From an uncultured Oscillibacter sp. (GTDB taxonomy: Bacteria; Bacillota; Clostridia; Oscillospirales; Oscillospiraceae), in the NCBI GenBank assembly GCA_910576865.1, contig CAJTKE010000015.1, positions 7,286 through 71,285 of the forward strand: a DNA stretch of 64,000 nt, read 5' to 3'. A model generated the notes under the pieces. The model was not told where the DNA came from and searched no databases. It saw only the letters and a program-made list of their open reading frames with translations. Below, one piece after another: positions 24,825 to 34,088 of the stretch. The position numbers were made by a program, and so were the translations under genes. Each line of letters begins with the position of its first letter. The stretch's first letter is position 1.

Positions 24825-25697
24825 TCAAATGATCGCCTCGGCGTACTCCTCCGCGTCGAAGGGCCGGAGGTCGTCGATGCCCTCGCCCACTCCGGCGAAC
24901 TTTACGGGCACGCCCAGCTCCCGGGCGATGGCCACGGCGATGCCGCCCTTGGCGGTGCCGTCCAGTTTCGTGAGGATGATGCCCGTCAGCCCCGCCGCCT
25001 CCTTGAAGGTCTTGGCCTGAACCAGTCCGTTCTGGCCCGTGGTGGCGTCCAGCACCAGCAGGGTCTCCCGGGCCGCGCCGGGGCACTCCCGGTCGATGAT
25101 CTTGGAGAGCTTGGCCAGCTCGGCCATCAGATTGGCCTTGTTGTGGAACCGCCCCGCCGTATCGCAGAGGACCACGTCCACATTCCGGGCCTTGGCGGCC
25201 TGGAGAGCGTCGAAGAGCACCGCGCCGGGGTCCGCCCCCTCGTGCTGGCGGATCAGGTCCGCCTTGGCCCGTTCGGACCAGATTTCCAGCTGGTCCGCCG
25301 CCGCCGCCCGGAAGGTGTCCGCCGCGCAGAGGAGGCACTTCTTCCCGCCGTAGCGCAGAAGGTTCGCCATTTTTCCAATGGACGTGGTCTTTCCCACGCC
25401 GTTGACCCCGATGAAGAGGAAGACGCAGGGGGAGGTGGAGACGTTCACCTCCGTGGTACCCACGTTCAGCGCGTCCACGATGATCTCCCGCAGGGCGGAG
25501 CGGACCTCCTCCTGGCTGGAGAGCTTTTCCTTCCGGACCTTCTCCCGGAGCTTCTCCACGGTGTCCACGGCGACCTCCATGCCGAAGTCGGAGAGGATCA
25601 GGGTCTCCTCCAGCTCCTCGAAGAAGGCCTCGTCGGCCTCGGTGTAGGTGGCAAACATGTTGGTGGTGATTTTTTTCAGCTTGTCAAAGAAACCCAT
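24825..25697 (-). CDS. ftsY: Signal recognition particle receptor FtsY
   Basis: 290 residues. The NG GTPase domain is complete: a helical N region, GVNGVGKT at 97-104 (G1), DTFRAAAADQL, VVLCDTAGR, TKLDGTAKGG and the C-terminal GVGEGIDDLRPFDAEEYAEAI. The acidic A domain of E. coli FtsY is missing, as is usual in Firmicutes. It docks ribosome-nascent-chain/SRP complexes at the membrane. It follows smc with one small gene between, a known Firmicute order. Confidence 0.97.
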   Translation of the reverse strand: MGFFDKLKKITTNMFATYTEADEAFFEELEETLILSDFGMEVAVDTVEKLREKVRKEKLSSQEEVRSALREIIVDALNVGTTEVNVSTSPCVFLFIGVNGVGKTTSIGKMANLLRYGGKKCLLCAADTFRAAAADQLEIWSERAKADLIRQHEGADPGAVLFDALQAAKARNVDVVLCDTAGRFHNKANLMAELAKLSKIIDRECPGAARETLLVLDATTGQNGLVQAKTFKEAAGLTGIILTKLDGTAKGGIAVAIARELGVPVKFAGVGEGIDDLRPFDAEEYAEAII

Positions 25698-25706
25698 GGT
25701 ATCCTC

Positions 25707-25967
25707 CTATTGGGATTTTTTCGTGTCGTAATCAATTTCCTTCCCGCAGTGAGGGCAGTACCGCCCTTTGGTCCTGCCCAGAAACTGACCGCAGTTCGGA
25801 CAGCGCCACCATCGCTTCCACAAGACCACCGACCCCAAAGCCACCGCCAAGCCCAGGGGCCAAAACAGGATGTGTTTGCCGCACAGCAGTATCAGCAGCA
25901 ATCCCGCGATCAGCACCGCGGCAGACACAAGCTCCTTCTGTTTCAGCGTCAAGGCGTGCCTCCTCAC
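25707..25967 (-). CDS. Small membrane protein with zinc ribbon
   Basis: 86 residues. Two hydrophobic segments (~12-50) are followed by a cytoplasmic double CxxC ribbon, CPNCGQFLGRTKGRYCPHCG. Its start overlaps the smc stop by four bases and ftsY follows ten bases later. Function unknown. Confidence 0.8.
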   Translation of the reverse strand: MRRHALTLKQKELVSAAVLIAGLLLILLCGKHILFWPLGLAVALGSVVLWKRWWRCPNCGQFLGRTKGRYCPHCGKEIDYDTKKSQ

Positions 25968-28900
25968 TGAATATCCAGCTCCTTCGCCATATCGTTCAGG
26001 TTGATGGTCAGGATTTTGCTGACGCCCTTTTCCTGCATGGTCACGCCATACAAGACATCCGCCTCCTCCATGGTGCCCCGGCGGTGGGTGATGACGATGA
26101 ACTGGGTCTTCCCCGTCAGGCCCCGCATGTACCGGGCGTAACGGGTGACGTTCACGTCGTCCAGGGCCGCCTCGATCTCGTCCATGACGCAGAAGGGCGT
26201 GGGGTGGACCTTCAAAATGGAGAAGTACAGGGCGATGGCCACGAAGGCCTTTTCCCCGCCGGACAGCAGGGAGATGGTTTTCAGCGTCTTTCCCGGCGGC
26301 TGGGCCTTGATGTCGATGCCGCAGTTCAGGATGTCCTCCGGGTCCTCCAGCTCCAGCTGGGCCTGTCCGCCGCCGAACATCTCGATGAACGTGGCCTGGA
26401 AGCTCTCGCTCAGGAGCTGGAACTGCTCGGCGAAGATTCGGGTCATCTCTCCGGTGATGCCGCCGATGATGGTCTCCAGTTCCCCCTTGGCCTTCTCCAC
26501 GTCGTCCCGCTGGTCCGTCAGATAGGTGTACCGGGTGTTCACCCGCTCGTACTCCTCAATGGCGCCGATGTTGGGCGTTCCCAGGGCTGAGATGCCCTTT
26601 TTCAGCTCCCCGATGCGCCGGGCGGCCTTGGGGACGCTCTCCAGCTCGATCCGCTGGGCCTGAGCGTCGGAATGGGACAGCTCGTAGTGCTCCCAGAGGC
26701 GGTCCAGAATCTGCTTCTCCTCCATGCCGGAGGTGGCCAGCTTCTGCTCCAGCCGGGAGGCGGAGCGCTCCAGGTTCAGGAGGTTCTCGTTCATCTCCTG
26801 GCTTCGCTTGTTCTGGGCGGTGCGCCGGGCCTCCAGGGCCATCCTCTCCTCGCCCAGGGAGGCCAGCCGCTGCCGGCAGTCCTCCCGGCGCCGGTTCAGG
26901 GCGTCCATGTCCTCCCGGCGGCGGTCGATCTCCGCCAGGGCCTTTCCGATGGCCTCCTGATAGCCCTCCAGGGTCTCCTCCTTCTGCCGCCGGTTTCCCG
27001 TCAGCTCCGCCGCCAGACGGCGCAGGTCCGCGGCCCGCTGGAGGGCGGCGTCCCGCTCGGCGGTGAGGCTGGCCAGCTCCTCCTTCCTGGCCGTGACCTC
27101 CTCGCTCAGGGCGTTGGACTGGGCCAGCAGCTCCGACTGGTCCGAGAGTGCCGCGACGGCCTGCTCCCGGTACTTCGCCGCCAAAGCCTCCTGCTCAGCG
27201 ATGGCCTCCTCCGCCCGTTCCTTCCGGCGCAGGTTGTCCTCCAGATGCCCCGTGAGGCTCTCCAGCTCTCCCGTCAGGTTCTCCAAATTTTCTCCCAAAG
27301 ATTTGAGCAGAATATCAAAATGGTTCTTCGCGCCCTCCAGCCGCAGGACCTCGTCCTCCGCCTGACGGCGCTGGCCCTCGGCGGTCTCCAGGTCGTAGCG
27401 GGCGGCGGAGAGGTCCCGCTGGACCGCTTCCTCCTCCCGCCTGGCTTCCTCCAGCCGCTCCCGCAGCTCCCCGGAGCGGCTGTGGAGCTTGCGGAGCTCC
27501 GCCGCCCGGCTCAGCACGCCGGCGTTCCGGGAGATGGAGCCGCCGGTCATGGAGCCGCCCCGGTTGATGACCTGCCCGTCCAGGGTGACGATACGGAAGG
27601 CGTTATGGTATTTCCGGGCCATGGCGATGCCGCAGTCCAGGTCCTCCGCGATGACCGTCCGGCCCAGGAGGTTGTGAAAGATACTTTGATACTTGGGGTC
27701 AAAGCTCACCAGCCGGGAGGCGATGCCCACGAAACCCAGCTCCTTCTCCACGCCGTTTGTGCGCAGCTCCTCCCCCCGGATGGCGGTGAGGGGCAGGAAG
27801 GTGGCCCGGCCGGCCTCCCGCTGCTTCAAAAAGCCGATGGCGGCCTTGGCGTCCTCCTCCCGGTCCACCACGATGTTCTGGAGGCCCGCCCCCAGGGCAA
27901 TTTCGATGGCCACGGTATACCGCTGTTCCGTCTTCATCAGCCCCGCCACGGGGCCGTGGACTCCCCGGAGTCCTCCCTGGCACACCAGCTTGACCGCCTT
28001 GGAATAGCCCTCGTAGTCCTTCTCCATCTCCGTCAGGAGGCGGATGCGGTTCTCCAGGGCCCCCGCGTCCATGGTCAGCTTCATCCGCCGGTCCGAGGCG
28101 GCGGCGGCTTTCTTCTCCCGCTCCTCCATCCGCAGGCTGTGGCCCGCGATGATGTTGGCGGCGGCCTGGGCGTCGTCCCGGGCGTCCTCCAGGGCGCGGC
28201 GGTTGTCCCCGGCCTCCTTTCGGGCCTGCTCCAGCCGTTCCTCCACGGAGGCCTTCTCCGTCTCCACGGCAGTCCGCCGCTCCTCGATCTGTCCGTTCTC
28301 GGCGGCGATGGCGGCGGCTTCGGCGCGCCGGTCGGCGGCGGCGGCAACGGCCATGGCCTCCCGGCCCCGGAGAGCCTCCGCCTCGGACTGCTGGCCCCCC
28401 GCCTGCTCGGCGGCGGTACGGGCCTTCTCCAGCAGGGCCTCCAGGCCCGCGCTCAGCTCCTCCAGGCGCTGAGAAAGGCCCTCGGCCCGGTCCTTCTCCT
28501 GGGCGGACTGGGCCGCGAGGCCCCCCGCCCGGCTGTCGGACTCCACCAGCTCCGTCTGCGCCCGGTCGATGTTCTCCTGATTGTGGGTGATGCCGCTTTC
28601 CAGCACGGCGATGGCGGCGGACTGATCCTTGGCCTGGGCGTCCAGCTCCCCGGCCTCCGCCCGAACCTGTTCCGACTCCATGTCCTTCCGGCGCATCTCC
28701 TCGCCGAAACGCTCTCCCTCGGCATAAAGCTCATCCAGAGCGGCCCGGGCCTCGTCCCGTTCCTTCTCGGCGGCGCGGAAATCCAGCTCCAGCTTCCGGG
28801 CCCCGGCCTTCAGCGCGTCCAGGTTCTCCAGCCACACGGAGATTTCCAGAAGCCGCAGCTCGTCCCGCAGAATGAGGTACTGCTTCGCTTTCTCCGCCTG

Positions 28901-29524
28901 ATCCCGCAGGGGCTCCACCTGGAGCTCCAGCTCCGCGATCTTGTCATTGATACGGACCAGATTCTCCTCCGTCCGCTCCAGCTTCCGCTCCGCCTCCTCC
29001 TTCCGGTGGCGGAAGCGGGAGATGCCCGCCGCCTCCTCGAAGATTTCCCGGCGCTCGCTGCTCCGGGTGGACAGAATTTCGTCGATCTTGCCCTGGCCGA
29101 TGATGGAGTAGCCCTCCCGGCCAAGGCCGGTGTCCAGAAACAGCTCCGTCACGTCCTTGAGGCGGACGGACTGGCGGTTGATGTAGTATTCGCTCTCCCC
29201 GCTGCGGTAATACCGCCGGGTGACGGCCACCTCCGCCTCCTCCATGGAGGGGAAGATGCGCTCCGTGTTGTCCAGCACCAGGGTCACCTGGGCGAAGCCC
29301 ACCTGATTTCGCTGCTCCGTGCCGCCGAAGATGACGTCCTCCATCTTCGCGCCCCGGAGGCCCTTGGCGCTCTGCTCCCCCATGACCCAGCGGATGGCGT
29401 CGGAAATGTTGCTTTTTCCCGAGCCGTTGGGGCCCACGATGGCGGTGATGTCCTCGCCGAAATTCAGAATGGTTTTATCCGGAAAGGACTTGAAGCCCTG
29501 GATCTCCAATGCTTTTAAGTACAC
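25964..29524 (-). CDS. smc: Chromosome segregation protein SMC
   Basis: 1186 residues, start codon GTG at 29524 with GAGGTGA upstream. Walker A GPNGSGKS (31-38), two long coiled-coil arms (~165-500 and ~670-1010), a hinge (~515-640, GLRGVHGPVAGL to GGSMTGG), the ABC signature LLSGGEKA and Walker B FCVMDEIEAALDD at the C-terminus. It forms the condensin ring with ScpA/ScpB to compact chromosomes. First gene of the operon; rnc, often just upstream in Firmicutes, is absent here. Confidence 0.97.
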   Translation of the reverse strand: MYLKALEIQGFKSFPDKTILNFGEDITAIVGPNGSGKSNISDAIRWVMGEQSAKGLRGAKMEDVIFGGTEQRNQVGFAQVTLVLDNTERIFPSMEEAEVAVTRRYYRSGESEYYINRQSVRLKDVTELFLDTGLGREGYSIIGQGKIDEILSTRSSERREIFEEAAGISRFRHRKEEAERKLERTEENLVRINDKIAELELQVEPLRDQAEKAKQYLILRDELRLLEISVWLENLDALKAGARKLELDFRAAEKERDEARAALDELYAEGERFGEEMRRKDMESEQVRAEAGELDAQAKDQSAAIAVLESGITHNQENIDRAQTELVESDSRAGGLAAQSAQEKDRAEGLSQRLEELSAGLEALLEKARTAAEQAGGQQSEAEALRGREAMAVAAAADRRAEAAAIAAENGQIEERRTAVETEKASVEERLEQARKEAGDNRRALEDARDDAQAAANIIAGHSLRMEEREKKAAAASDRRMKLTMDAGALENRIRLLTEMEKDYEGYSKAVKLVCQGGLRGVHGPVAGLMKTEQRYTVAIEIALGAGLQNIVVDREEDAKAAIGFLKQREAGRATFLPLTAIRGEELRTNGVEKELGFVGIASRLVSFDPKYQSIFHNLLGRTVIAEDLDCGIAMARKYHNAFRIVTLDGQVINRGGSMTGGSISRNAGVLSRAAELRKLHSRSGELRERLEEARREEEAVQRDLSAARYDLETAEGQRRQAEDEVLRLEGAKNHFDILLKSLGENLENLTGELESLTGHLEDNLRRKERAEEAIAEQEALAAKYREQAVAALSDQSELLAQSNALSEEVTARKEELASLTAERDAALQRAADLRRLAAELTGNRRQKEETLEGYQEAIGKALAEIDRRREDMDALNRRREDCRQRLASLGEERMALEARRTAQNKRSQEMNENLLNLERSASRLEQKLATSGMEEKQILDRLWEHYELSHSDAQAQRIELESVPKAARRIGELKKGISALGTPNIGAIEEYERVNTRYTYLTDQRDDVEKAKGELETIIGGITGEMTRIFAEQFQLLSESFQATFIEMFGGGQAQLELEDPEDILNCGIDIKAQPPGKTLKTISLLSGGEKAFVAIALYFSILKVHPTPFCVMDEIEAALDDVNVTRYARYMRGLTGKTQFIVITHRRGTMEEADVLYGVTMQEKGVSKILTINLNDMAKELDIQ

Positions 29525-29554
29525 ACAGTCACCTCTGCCGAAGCCCCGGTGGGG

Positions 29555-29591
29555 GCGTTCTCAATAATCAATTTACTATATCAGAGAACGC
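29555..29591. repeat. Inverted repeat upstream of smc
   Basis: GCGTTCTC at 29555-29562 is repeated inverted at 29584-29591 with a 21-base AT-rich centre, 30 bases upstream of the smc start. It could be an operator or mRNA stem. Confidence 0.35.
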
Positions 29592-29732
29592 GCCGCATTT
29601 CAAGATGAAATCTGTAAAGGAGAAGCGGTCCGGCCCGCGTTCGCCCCGGGGAATATCCCCTCTCCGCATGGCCGGGATCTGACCGCCGGTTTTTTTGTCG
29701 AATCTTTGACGGCGGACAGTACAAAACTGAGC

Positions 29733-29761
29733 TTGCAATTTCTGAAATTTTCGGTTATAAT
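29733..29761 (+). promoter_or_regulatory. Sigma-A promoter of the KamA-family gene
   Basis: TTGCAA (29733-29738), 17 bases, TATAAT (29756-29761). Transcription would begin near 29768, leaving a leader of about 205 nt before the start codon. Confidence 0.85.
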
Positions 29762-29767
29762 GGATAA

Positions 29768-29972
29768 AACAACATTTGCGGCGCATTGTTTTCTGCCGCC
29801 CCGGCGGCGGGCCGCGTAATTTGGGAGGACCATTCGGCATTATATGAACATCGTTTGAAGCGTCTTATCTGATTTGAAAAGATCTGAACAACGTTTATGT
29901 AAAGCGCAGGAGCCGGACGGTCAGGGCCGGGTCTGCGCTTTTTTCCATTTTTGCAGAAAGGTGGTGCAGCGA
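29768..29972 (+). promoter_or_regulatory. Long structured 5' leader with terminator-like hairpin
   Basis: The leader ends in a hairpin with outer arms AAGCGCAG and CTGCGCTT followed by TTTTTT (about 29900-29944), just before the ribosome binding site AAAGGTGGTG. Upstream are near-repeats GAACATCGTTTGAAGCG and GAACAACGTTTATGTAAAGCG. The layout is that of a transcription-attenuation leader; no riboswitch class was recognised. Confidence 0.5.
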
Positions 29973-31082
29973 ATGAGCTGGCAGGACGAACTGAGGAACG
30001 GATACCGGACGGCGGAACAGCTGGCGCCCATCCTGGGATGGACGCCGGAGGAGACCGCCCGCTACGCCGGGGTGATCGAGCAGTACCCCATGCTGATCCC
30101 GCCCTATTATCTGTCCCTGGTGGACCCCAGGGACCCGGAGGACCCTATCGCTCGAATGTGCGTCCCCTCCCTGGCGGAGCTGGACGCCGGGGGAGAGGCG
30201 GATACCAGCGGCGAGGCCGACAACACCAAAATCGAGGGCTTGCAGCATAAATACACCCAGACTGCGCTGCTCCTCTCCACCAACCAGTGCGCCATGTACT
30301 GCCGCCACTGCTTCCGCAAGCGGATGGTGGGCCTGACGGACGCGGAGCTGAACAAACGGGTGGACGAGGCCGTGGCCTATGTCTCGGCCCACAGGGAAGT
30401 CAACAACATCCTGGTCACCGGCGGGGACGCATTCATGAATCCCAACCACATTCTGGAGCGCTATCTCCAGGAGCTGACGGCCATCGAGCACCTGGACCTG
30501 ATCCGCTTCGGCTCCCGGATGCCGGTGACCCTGCCGGAGCGCATCTATGGGGACCCGGAGTTCCTGGCCCTCTTTGAGGAGTACGGGAAGAAGAAGACCC
30601 TGGTCCTGGTGACCCACTTCAACCACCCCCGGGAGCTGACGGACCAGGCCGCCCGGGCCCTCCGGGCCATGATCGAGCGGGGCGTGCCCGTGCGGAACCA
30701 GACGGTTTTGACCAAGGGCGTCAACGACGACGGGAAGACCCTGGGAAAACTCCTCTCCGGCTTGGTCCGGCTGGGGGTCATGCCCTACTATATCTTCCAG
30801 TGCCGCCCGGTCACCGGCGTCAAGGGCCGCTTCCAGGTGCCCCTGGCCGAGGGCATCAAGATCGTGGACGAGGCCAAGTCGTATCAGAACGGCCTGGGCA
30901 AGGCGGTGCGCTATGCCATGAGCCACCCCCGGGGCAAGATCGAGATCGTCTGCGAGCTGCCCAGCGGGGAGACCCTGTTCAAGTTCCACCAAAACAAGTA
31001 TCCGGAGGACCAGTCCCGGCCTTTCACGGTCCGGCTGTCCTCCACGGATACCTGGCTGGACAGCGAACTCCGGGGCGTCTGA
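29973..31082 (+). CDS. KamA-family radical SAM aminomutase-like protein
   Basis: 369 residues from the ATG at 29973. The radical SAM cluster is C106-x3-C110-x2-C113 in CAMYCRHCFRKRM, with NNILVTGGDAFMNPNHILE and RFGSRMPVTLPERI following, all as in lysine 2,3-aminomutases. It is shorter than the ~416-residue clostridial lysine 2,3-aminomutase, and no other lysine-fermentation genes are adjacent, so the substrate is left open: lysine, glutamate or EF-P beta-lysine formation are all conceivable. It likely binds PLP and a [4Fe-4S] cluster and works anaerobically. Long leader suggests control by attenuation. Confidence 0.85.
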   Translation: MSWQDELRNGYRTAEQLAPILGWTPEETARYAGVIEQYPMLIPPYYLSLVDPRDPEDPIARMCVPSLAELDAGGEADTSGEADNTKIEGLQHKYTQTALLLSTNQCAMYCRHCFRKRMVGLTDAELNKRVDEAVAYVSAHREVNNILVTGGDAFMNPNHILERYLQELTAIEHLDLIRFGSRMPVTLPERIYGDPEFLALFEEYGKKKTLVLVTHFNHPRELTDQAARALRAMIERGVPVRNQTVLTKGVNDDGKTLGKLLSGLVRLGVMPYYIFQCRPVTGVKGRFQVPLAEGIKIVDEAKSYQNGLGKAVRYAMSHPRGKIEIVCELPSGETLFKFHQNKYPEDQSRPFTVRLSSTDTWLDSELRGV

Positions 31083-31107
31083 GACGCGGAGGGGGAAGAC
31101 AAACGCC

Positions 31108-31138
31108 GCGGCGGGCCAAAAGGCCCGCCGCATTTTTC
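31108..31138 (+). terminator. Intrinsic terminator of the KamA-family gene
   Basis: Perfect 10-bp stem GCGGCGGGCC with AAAA loop, followed by ATTTTT, 26 bases after the stop codon. Confidence 0.88.
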
Positions 31139-31419
31139 GCTCGGAGCCCGGCGGACGGAAGGACTCCCCGGGCTGTCATAATCACGTCCTGTATTTTGTC
31201 CCCTGTTCCAGTACGGAATGGAGAGAAATTTGTAACAAAACGGTGACATATTGTGACAAGAAGTTACATTTTCCGGGTTCAGACAGCCGGGGACGGGCAA
31301 ACTGCCCGTCAAAATCCCGAATTTCGTGCCCTTCGGCGGAATGGGCGCCCGAGCGCCCTGGAAATCACGGAAAGGCCCGCCTCCCGGCGGGCCTTTCCGT
31401 AATGTGGAAATGCTTTACA
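31139..31419. other. Intergenic region with a long hairpin
   Basis: Between convergent genes. The main feature is a perfect 15-bp stem ACGGAAAGGCCCGCC with TCCC loop at 31367-31400, probably the terminator of the minus-strand LytTR gene although its T-run (GATTT) is weak. No gene seen. Confidence 0.55.
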
Positions 31420-32214
31420 TCACCCGGTAATCCGCCGCTCCAGGTCCGCCTTCACCTGCATGTAGTTGTGAAAGGGAATGGGCAGGATTTCCCCCGTGAT
31501 GAGGGTTGCCTCGTAGCGCCGGACGGACATGACGTAGCGGCTGTTCACCGTGTAGCAGCGGTGGATGGGGCAGAAGGGCTCCGGCAGCATGGCGTTGACC
31601 TCGCTGATGCTGAGGTCGCTCTGGATGATTTTGTCCGCGCAGTGAAACTCCGCCTTGCGGTTCCGGCTCTGGACGTAGAAGATCATGTCCGGCTGGATGA
31701 ACAGCGTCGAGCTGCCGCAGGGGACGGCCAGCCGCTTCTTAGGCGGAATCTCAATCAGCACGTCCCGGACGAACTGATAGGCGGACATCTCCAGCTTGGG
31801 CCCGCTTTCGCTCAGGGAAAAGGGGTGGAGGAATTCATAGTTGGCGTGGAGCAGCACCAGCTTGGTCTCCGTGCCGATGAGCTGGTACAGGAAGGTATAG
31901 GAGGCGGTAACGGTGTCCTCCTCCGGGTGATCCGGAATGCAGGCCCGCACCTCGCCCATCACCGCCTGACAGCGGGGGGTGATGGACAAGGGGGTGTATT
32001 CCTCCTGGGTGATCTGATAAATTTTCGTCCGCTGCTCCACCCCGGCCTCCAGCCGGGCGCGGATGACCTCGCCGCCGATCAACACCCGTCCCCCGGTGCC
32101 CAGCCACACGCTTTTCGGGCAGAGGCGGGATAGATAGGGCTCAAAATTCCCGGCGTAGTAACCGTGGGTGATCTCCCGGGTCAGGGCCACGGTATCCTCC
32201 AGCTGTCCGCTCAT
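31420..32214 (-). CDS. LytTR-domain transcriptional regulator
   Basis: 264 residues. Residues 1-~130 have an NTF2/SnoaL-like look (ITHGYYAGNFEPYLSRL, TKIYQITQEEY), unlike the REC domain usually joined to LytTR. Residues ~165-262 are the LytTR DNA-binding domain (IFYVQSRNRKAEFHCAD, INRCYTVN-like IHRCYTVNSRYV, ILPIPFHNYMQVKADL). It is therefore a one-component regulator that may sense a small ligand. It has its own promoter with an overlapping inverted repeat and no partner histidine kinase nearby. Confidence 0.85.
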   Translation of the reverse strand: MSGQLEDTVALTREITHGYYAGNFEPYLSRLCPKSVWLGTGGRVLIGGEVIRARLEAGVEQRTKIYQITQEEYTPLSITPRCQAVMGEVRACIPDHPEEDTVTASYTFLYQLIGTETKLVLLHANYEFLHPFSLSESGPKLEMSAYQFVRDVLIEIPPKKRLAVPCGSSTLFIQPDMIFYVQSRNRKAEFHCADKIIQSDLSISEVNAMLPEPFCPIHRCYTVNSRYVMSVRRYEATLITGEILPIPFHNYMQVKADLERRITG

Positions 32215-32235
32215 GGGGCTCCCTCCCCTTTGTGA

Positions 32236-32277
32236 TTATTGTAACAATATTATACAATAACCGTCAGAAAAAGGCAA
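32236..32277 (-). promoter_or_regulatory. Sigma-A promoter with inverted repeat, LytTR gene
   Basis: On the minus strand TTGCCT (32277-32272), 17 bases, TATAAT (32254-32249). Downstream and overlapping the -10 is TTATTGTA-9-TACAATAA (32236-32260), a perfect 8-bp inverted repeat suited to repressor binding. Confidence 0.7.
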
Positions 32278-32347
32278 GAGGGAAAAGGTGATACCTTTAG
32301 GTTCGGCTGGAAATTTGATACATTCTGTACGGGATTTCAGCGCCTGG

Positions 32348-33409
32348 TCACACGCCGCTGCGGTACTGCTCCGCCGTCAGCTTGACGCTGACCCCGCCGG
32401 GGCCCAGGGGCTTGGCTTGGACCTGGAGCTGATTCTCCAGGGGCTTGTTCTCGTCGATGCGGAAGGCCCGGGTAATTTTCCCGCCCGCCGGGAGGTAGAT
32501 GCCGGAGAACACGTCCATGCCATGTCCCACGGTTTGGAGCCGGTGGATGCCGATTTGAGCCTCCGACGCGCCGGTATTTTCAATGGTGATGGCGGCGTAT
32601 TTGCCCAGCAGGGCTGTGAAGGCGAAGGTGTGCTCAATGTTGTTCTCGTCCTTGAATTCCTGCCCGTCCATGGACCGTCCCGAAATGCTGCCCAGGTTCA
32701 TCTCCGCCGGGTCCACCTCGGTGTACATGCCGAAGCTCTTGCCGTACTCGGGCTTTTCTTTCAGGAGACTCTTTCGGCGGGCCCACTGCTCCTTCTGGAG
32801 CTCCGGGTCGGGATCAGGTTCCCGGCCCTCGGAATGACGCTCGAAGGAAATCCCGTCGTCGTGTGTCGCGGGGAAGCCCTCGCTGGCAATCACCACGGTG
32901 CTGGGGTCCATTTTCCCATTCTGGTCTGTTTTGCCGGACGCAATCAGGTTGAAGTCATGCCGCTGGGCGGAGGAGGTAACCGGACTCCAGCTCATTTCTC
33001 CGGTGGGGTTTCCCTCCTTGTCGCGGAGTTCCCGGCCCTTGGCCCCGAACTCCAGCTGGTTCGCTTCTTCGTGGAAGTTCACGCCGTCGGTCACGTCAAA
33101 CAGCTCCGCCACGGCGGTGGCCTCAATATAGTAATGGGTCTCCCCTTTACTGTCTGCATAACTCAAGACCTTGGGGGCCGTGCCGCCCTTCTCGGTGGTC
33201 AGGGTCTCGCCGGGGGCGATCTGCTGTTTCAGGAACACGCCCACGCCGACCTGGGCGGGCTCCACTCCGCCGGAGGGCGGGGCCTTGGAATCGCCGTTGG
33301 CCGCGAAGGACGCGGAAATCAGCCCGATCAGCAGGACCATGGTGACCATGCCCGCCACGAAGGGGGTGTAGTTCTTTTTCTTTCTCATTTCTCGCTTGCC
33401 GTGACGCAT
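32348..33409 (-). CDS. Secreted or membrane-anchored hypothetical protein
   Basis: 353 residues; AAAGGAG eight bases before the ATG. A positively charged start and one hydrophobic segment (FVAGMVTMVLLIGLISASFA, about 17-36) make a signal peptide or anchor. The rest is soluble and Gly/Asp/Glu-rich with no domain I recognise; the C-terminal ~100 residues (AAITIENTGASEAQIGIHRL, AGGKITRAFRID) look like a beta-sandwich. It begins 13 bases after the anti-sigma stop, so it is the third gene of the ECF sigma operon and probably part of its stress or envelope response. Confidence 0.75.
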   Translation of the reverse strand: MRHGKREMRKKKNYTPFVAGMVTMVLLIGLISASFAANGDSKAPPSGGVEPAQVGVGVFLKQQIAPGETLTTEKGGTAPKVLSYADSKGETHYYIEATAVAELFDVTDGVNFHEEANQLEFGAKGRELRDKEGNPTGEMSWSPVTSSAQRHDFNLIASGKTDQNGKMDPSTVVIASEGFPATHDDGISFERHSEGREPDPDPELQKEQWARRKSLLKEKPEYGKSFGMYTEVDPAEMNLGSISGRSMDGQEFKDENNIEHTFAFTALLGKYAAITIENTGASEAQIGIHRLQTVGHGMDVFSGIYLPAGGKITRAFRIDENKPLENQLQVQAKPLGPGGVSVKLTAEQYRSGV

Positions 33410-33422
33410 GTTGGATTCTCCT

Positions 33423-34088
33423 TTACCATTTCATATTTTCCGCGATCTGAAACAGGTCCTCCCGCTCCAGACCCTTGGCGCACAAAAGGAACACGTCGGC
33501 CCCCTGGGTCCACAGGAGGCGGGACAGGGAGGTGTCCGGGTTATAGATGAGGATGGCCTCCTCCCCGTCCACCTCCACGTCCTCCAGGGTGAAGTTTCCC
33601 GCGAAGAGGCCGTTCTGCTCCTGGCCGTGCCACTGCTCCACAGAGAAGTAGCGGTGATCCGGGTCCTCCCGGGAGTGATAGGAAAAGACGGCGTGTCCCT
33701 GGACCGTGCTCCGGTCCTTGTCCAGGGTGAAGCCCTCCGGGGTCCAGCCGGGGGTCAGGGGGCGGAAGGGCAGGTCCACGCCCGTGTCCTTGGGCCGGGC
33801 GGAATAGCTGACCATGCCGTCCTCCTGGGCGGCGTAGACCCGGTAGTTGTCGGGCCGCTCCGCCACCGCGCCGGAGGCCAGCAGGGCCGCCAAAGCCGCG
33901 ATGACCGCCGCCAGCAGGGCCAGGGACCGCCAGCGCCGCCTCCCCCGCCGCCGCAGGATCGAGGCCATGGACGCCTCAAAGGTCAGGGAAAAGTCGTGCC
34001 CGCAGTCCTCCCGTCCGGGGAGGGTATCCAGCCAGCGCTCCGCCGCCTCCGGGGCTGCGGCGTACAGCATCTCGTCGGTGATGTTCAA
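33423..34088 (-). CDS. Probable anti-sigma factor
   Basis: 221 residues from the TTG at 34088, with AAGGGGGG seven bases upstream; the TTG overlaps the sigma-factor stop (TTGA). The N-terminal ~70 residues would bind sigma in the cytoplasm, one membrane helix (SLALLAAVIAALAALLASGAVA, ~77-98) follows an arginine-rich stretch, and the outer part (YRVYAAQEDGMVSYSARP to the end) resembles DUF4367-type domains. Topology and position directly after an ECF sigma gene give the function; no zinc-binding HxxxCxxC motif is visible. Confidence 0.75.
   Translation of the reverse strand: MNITDEMLYAAAPEAAERWLDTLPGREDCGHDFSLTFEASMASILRRRGRRRWRSLALLAAVIAALAALLASGAVAERPDNYRVYAAQEDGMVSYSARPKDTGVDLPFRPLTPGWTPEGFTLDKDRSTVQGHAVFSYHSREDPDHRYFSVEQWHGQEQNGLFAGNFTLEDVEVDGEEAILIYNPDTSLSRLLWTQGADVFLLCAKGLEREDLFQIAENMKW

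Noticed and set aside
31139..31419. Small RNA gene in the intergenic region
   Set aside because: Only hairpins suitable as terminators are seen; no promoter points into the region.
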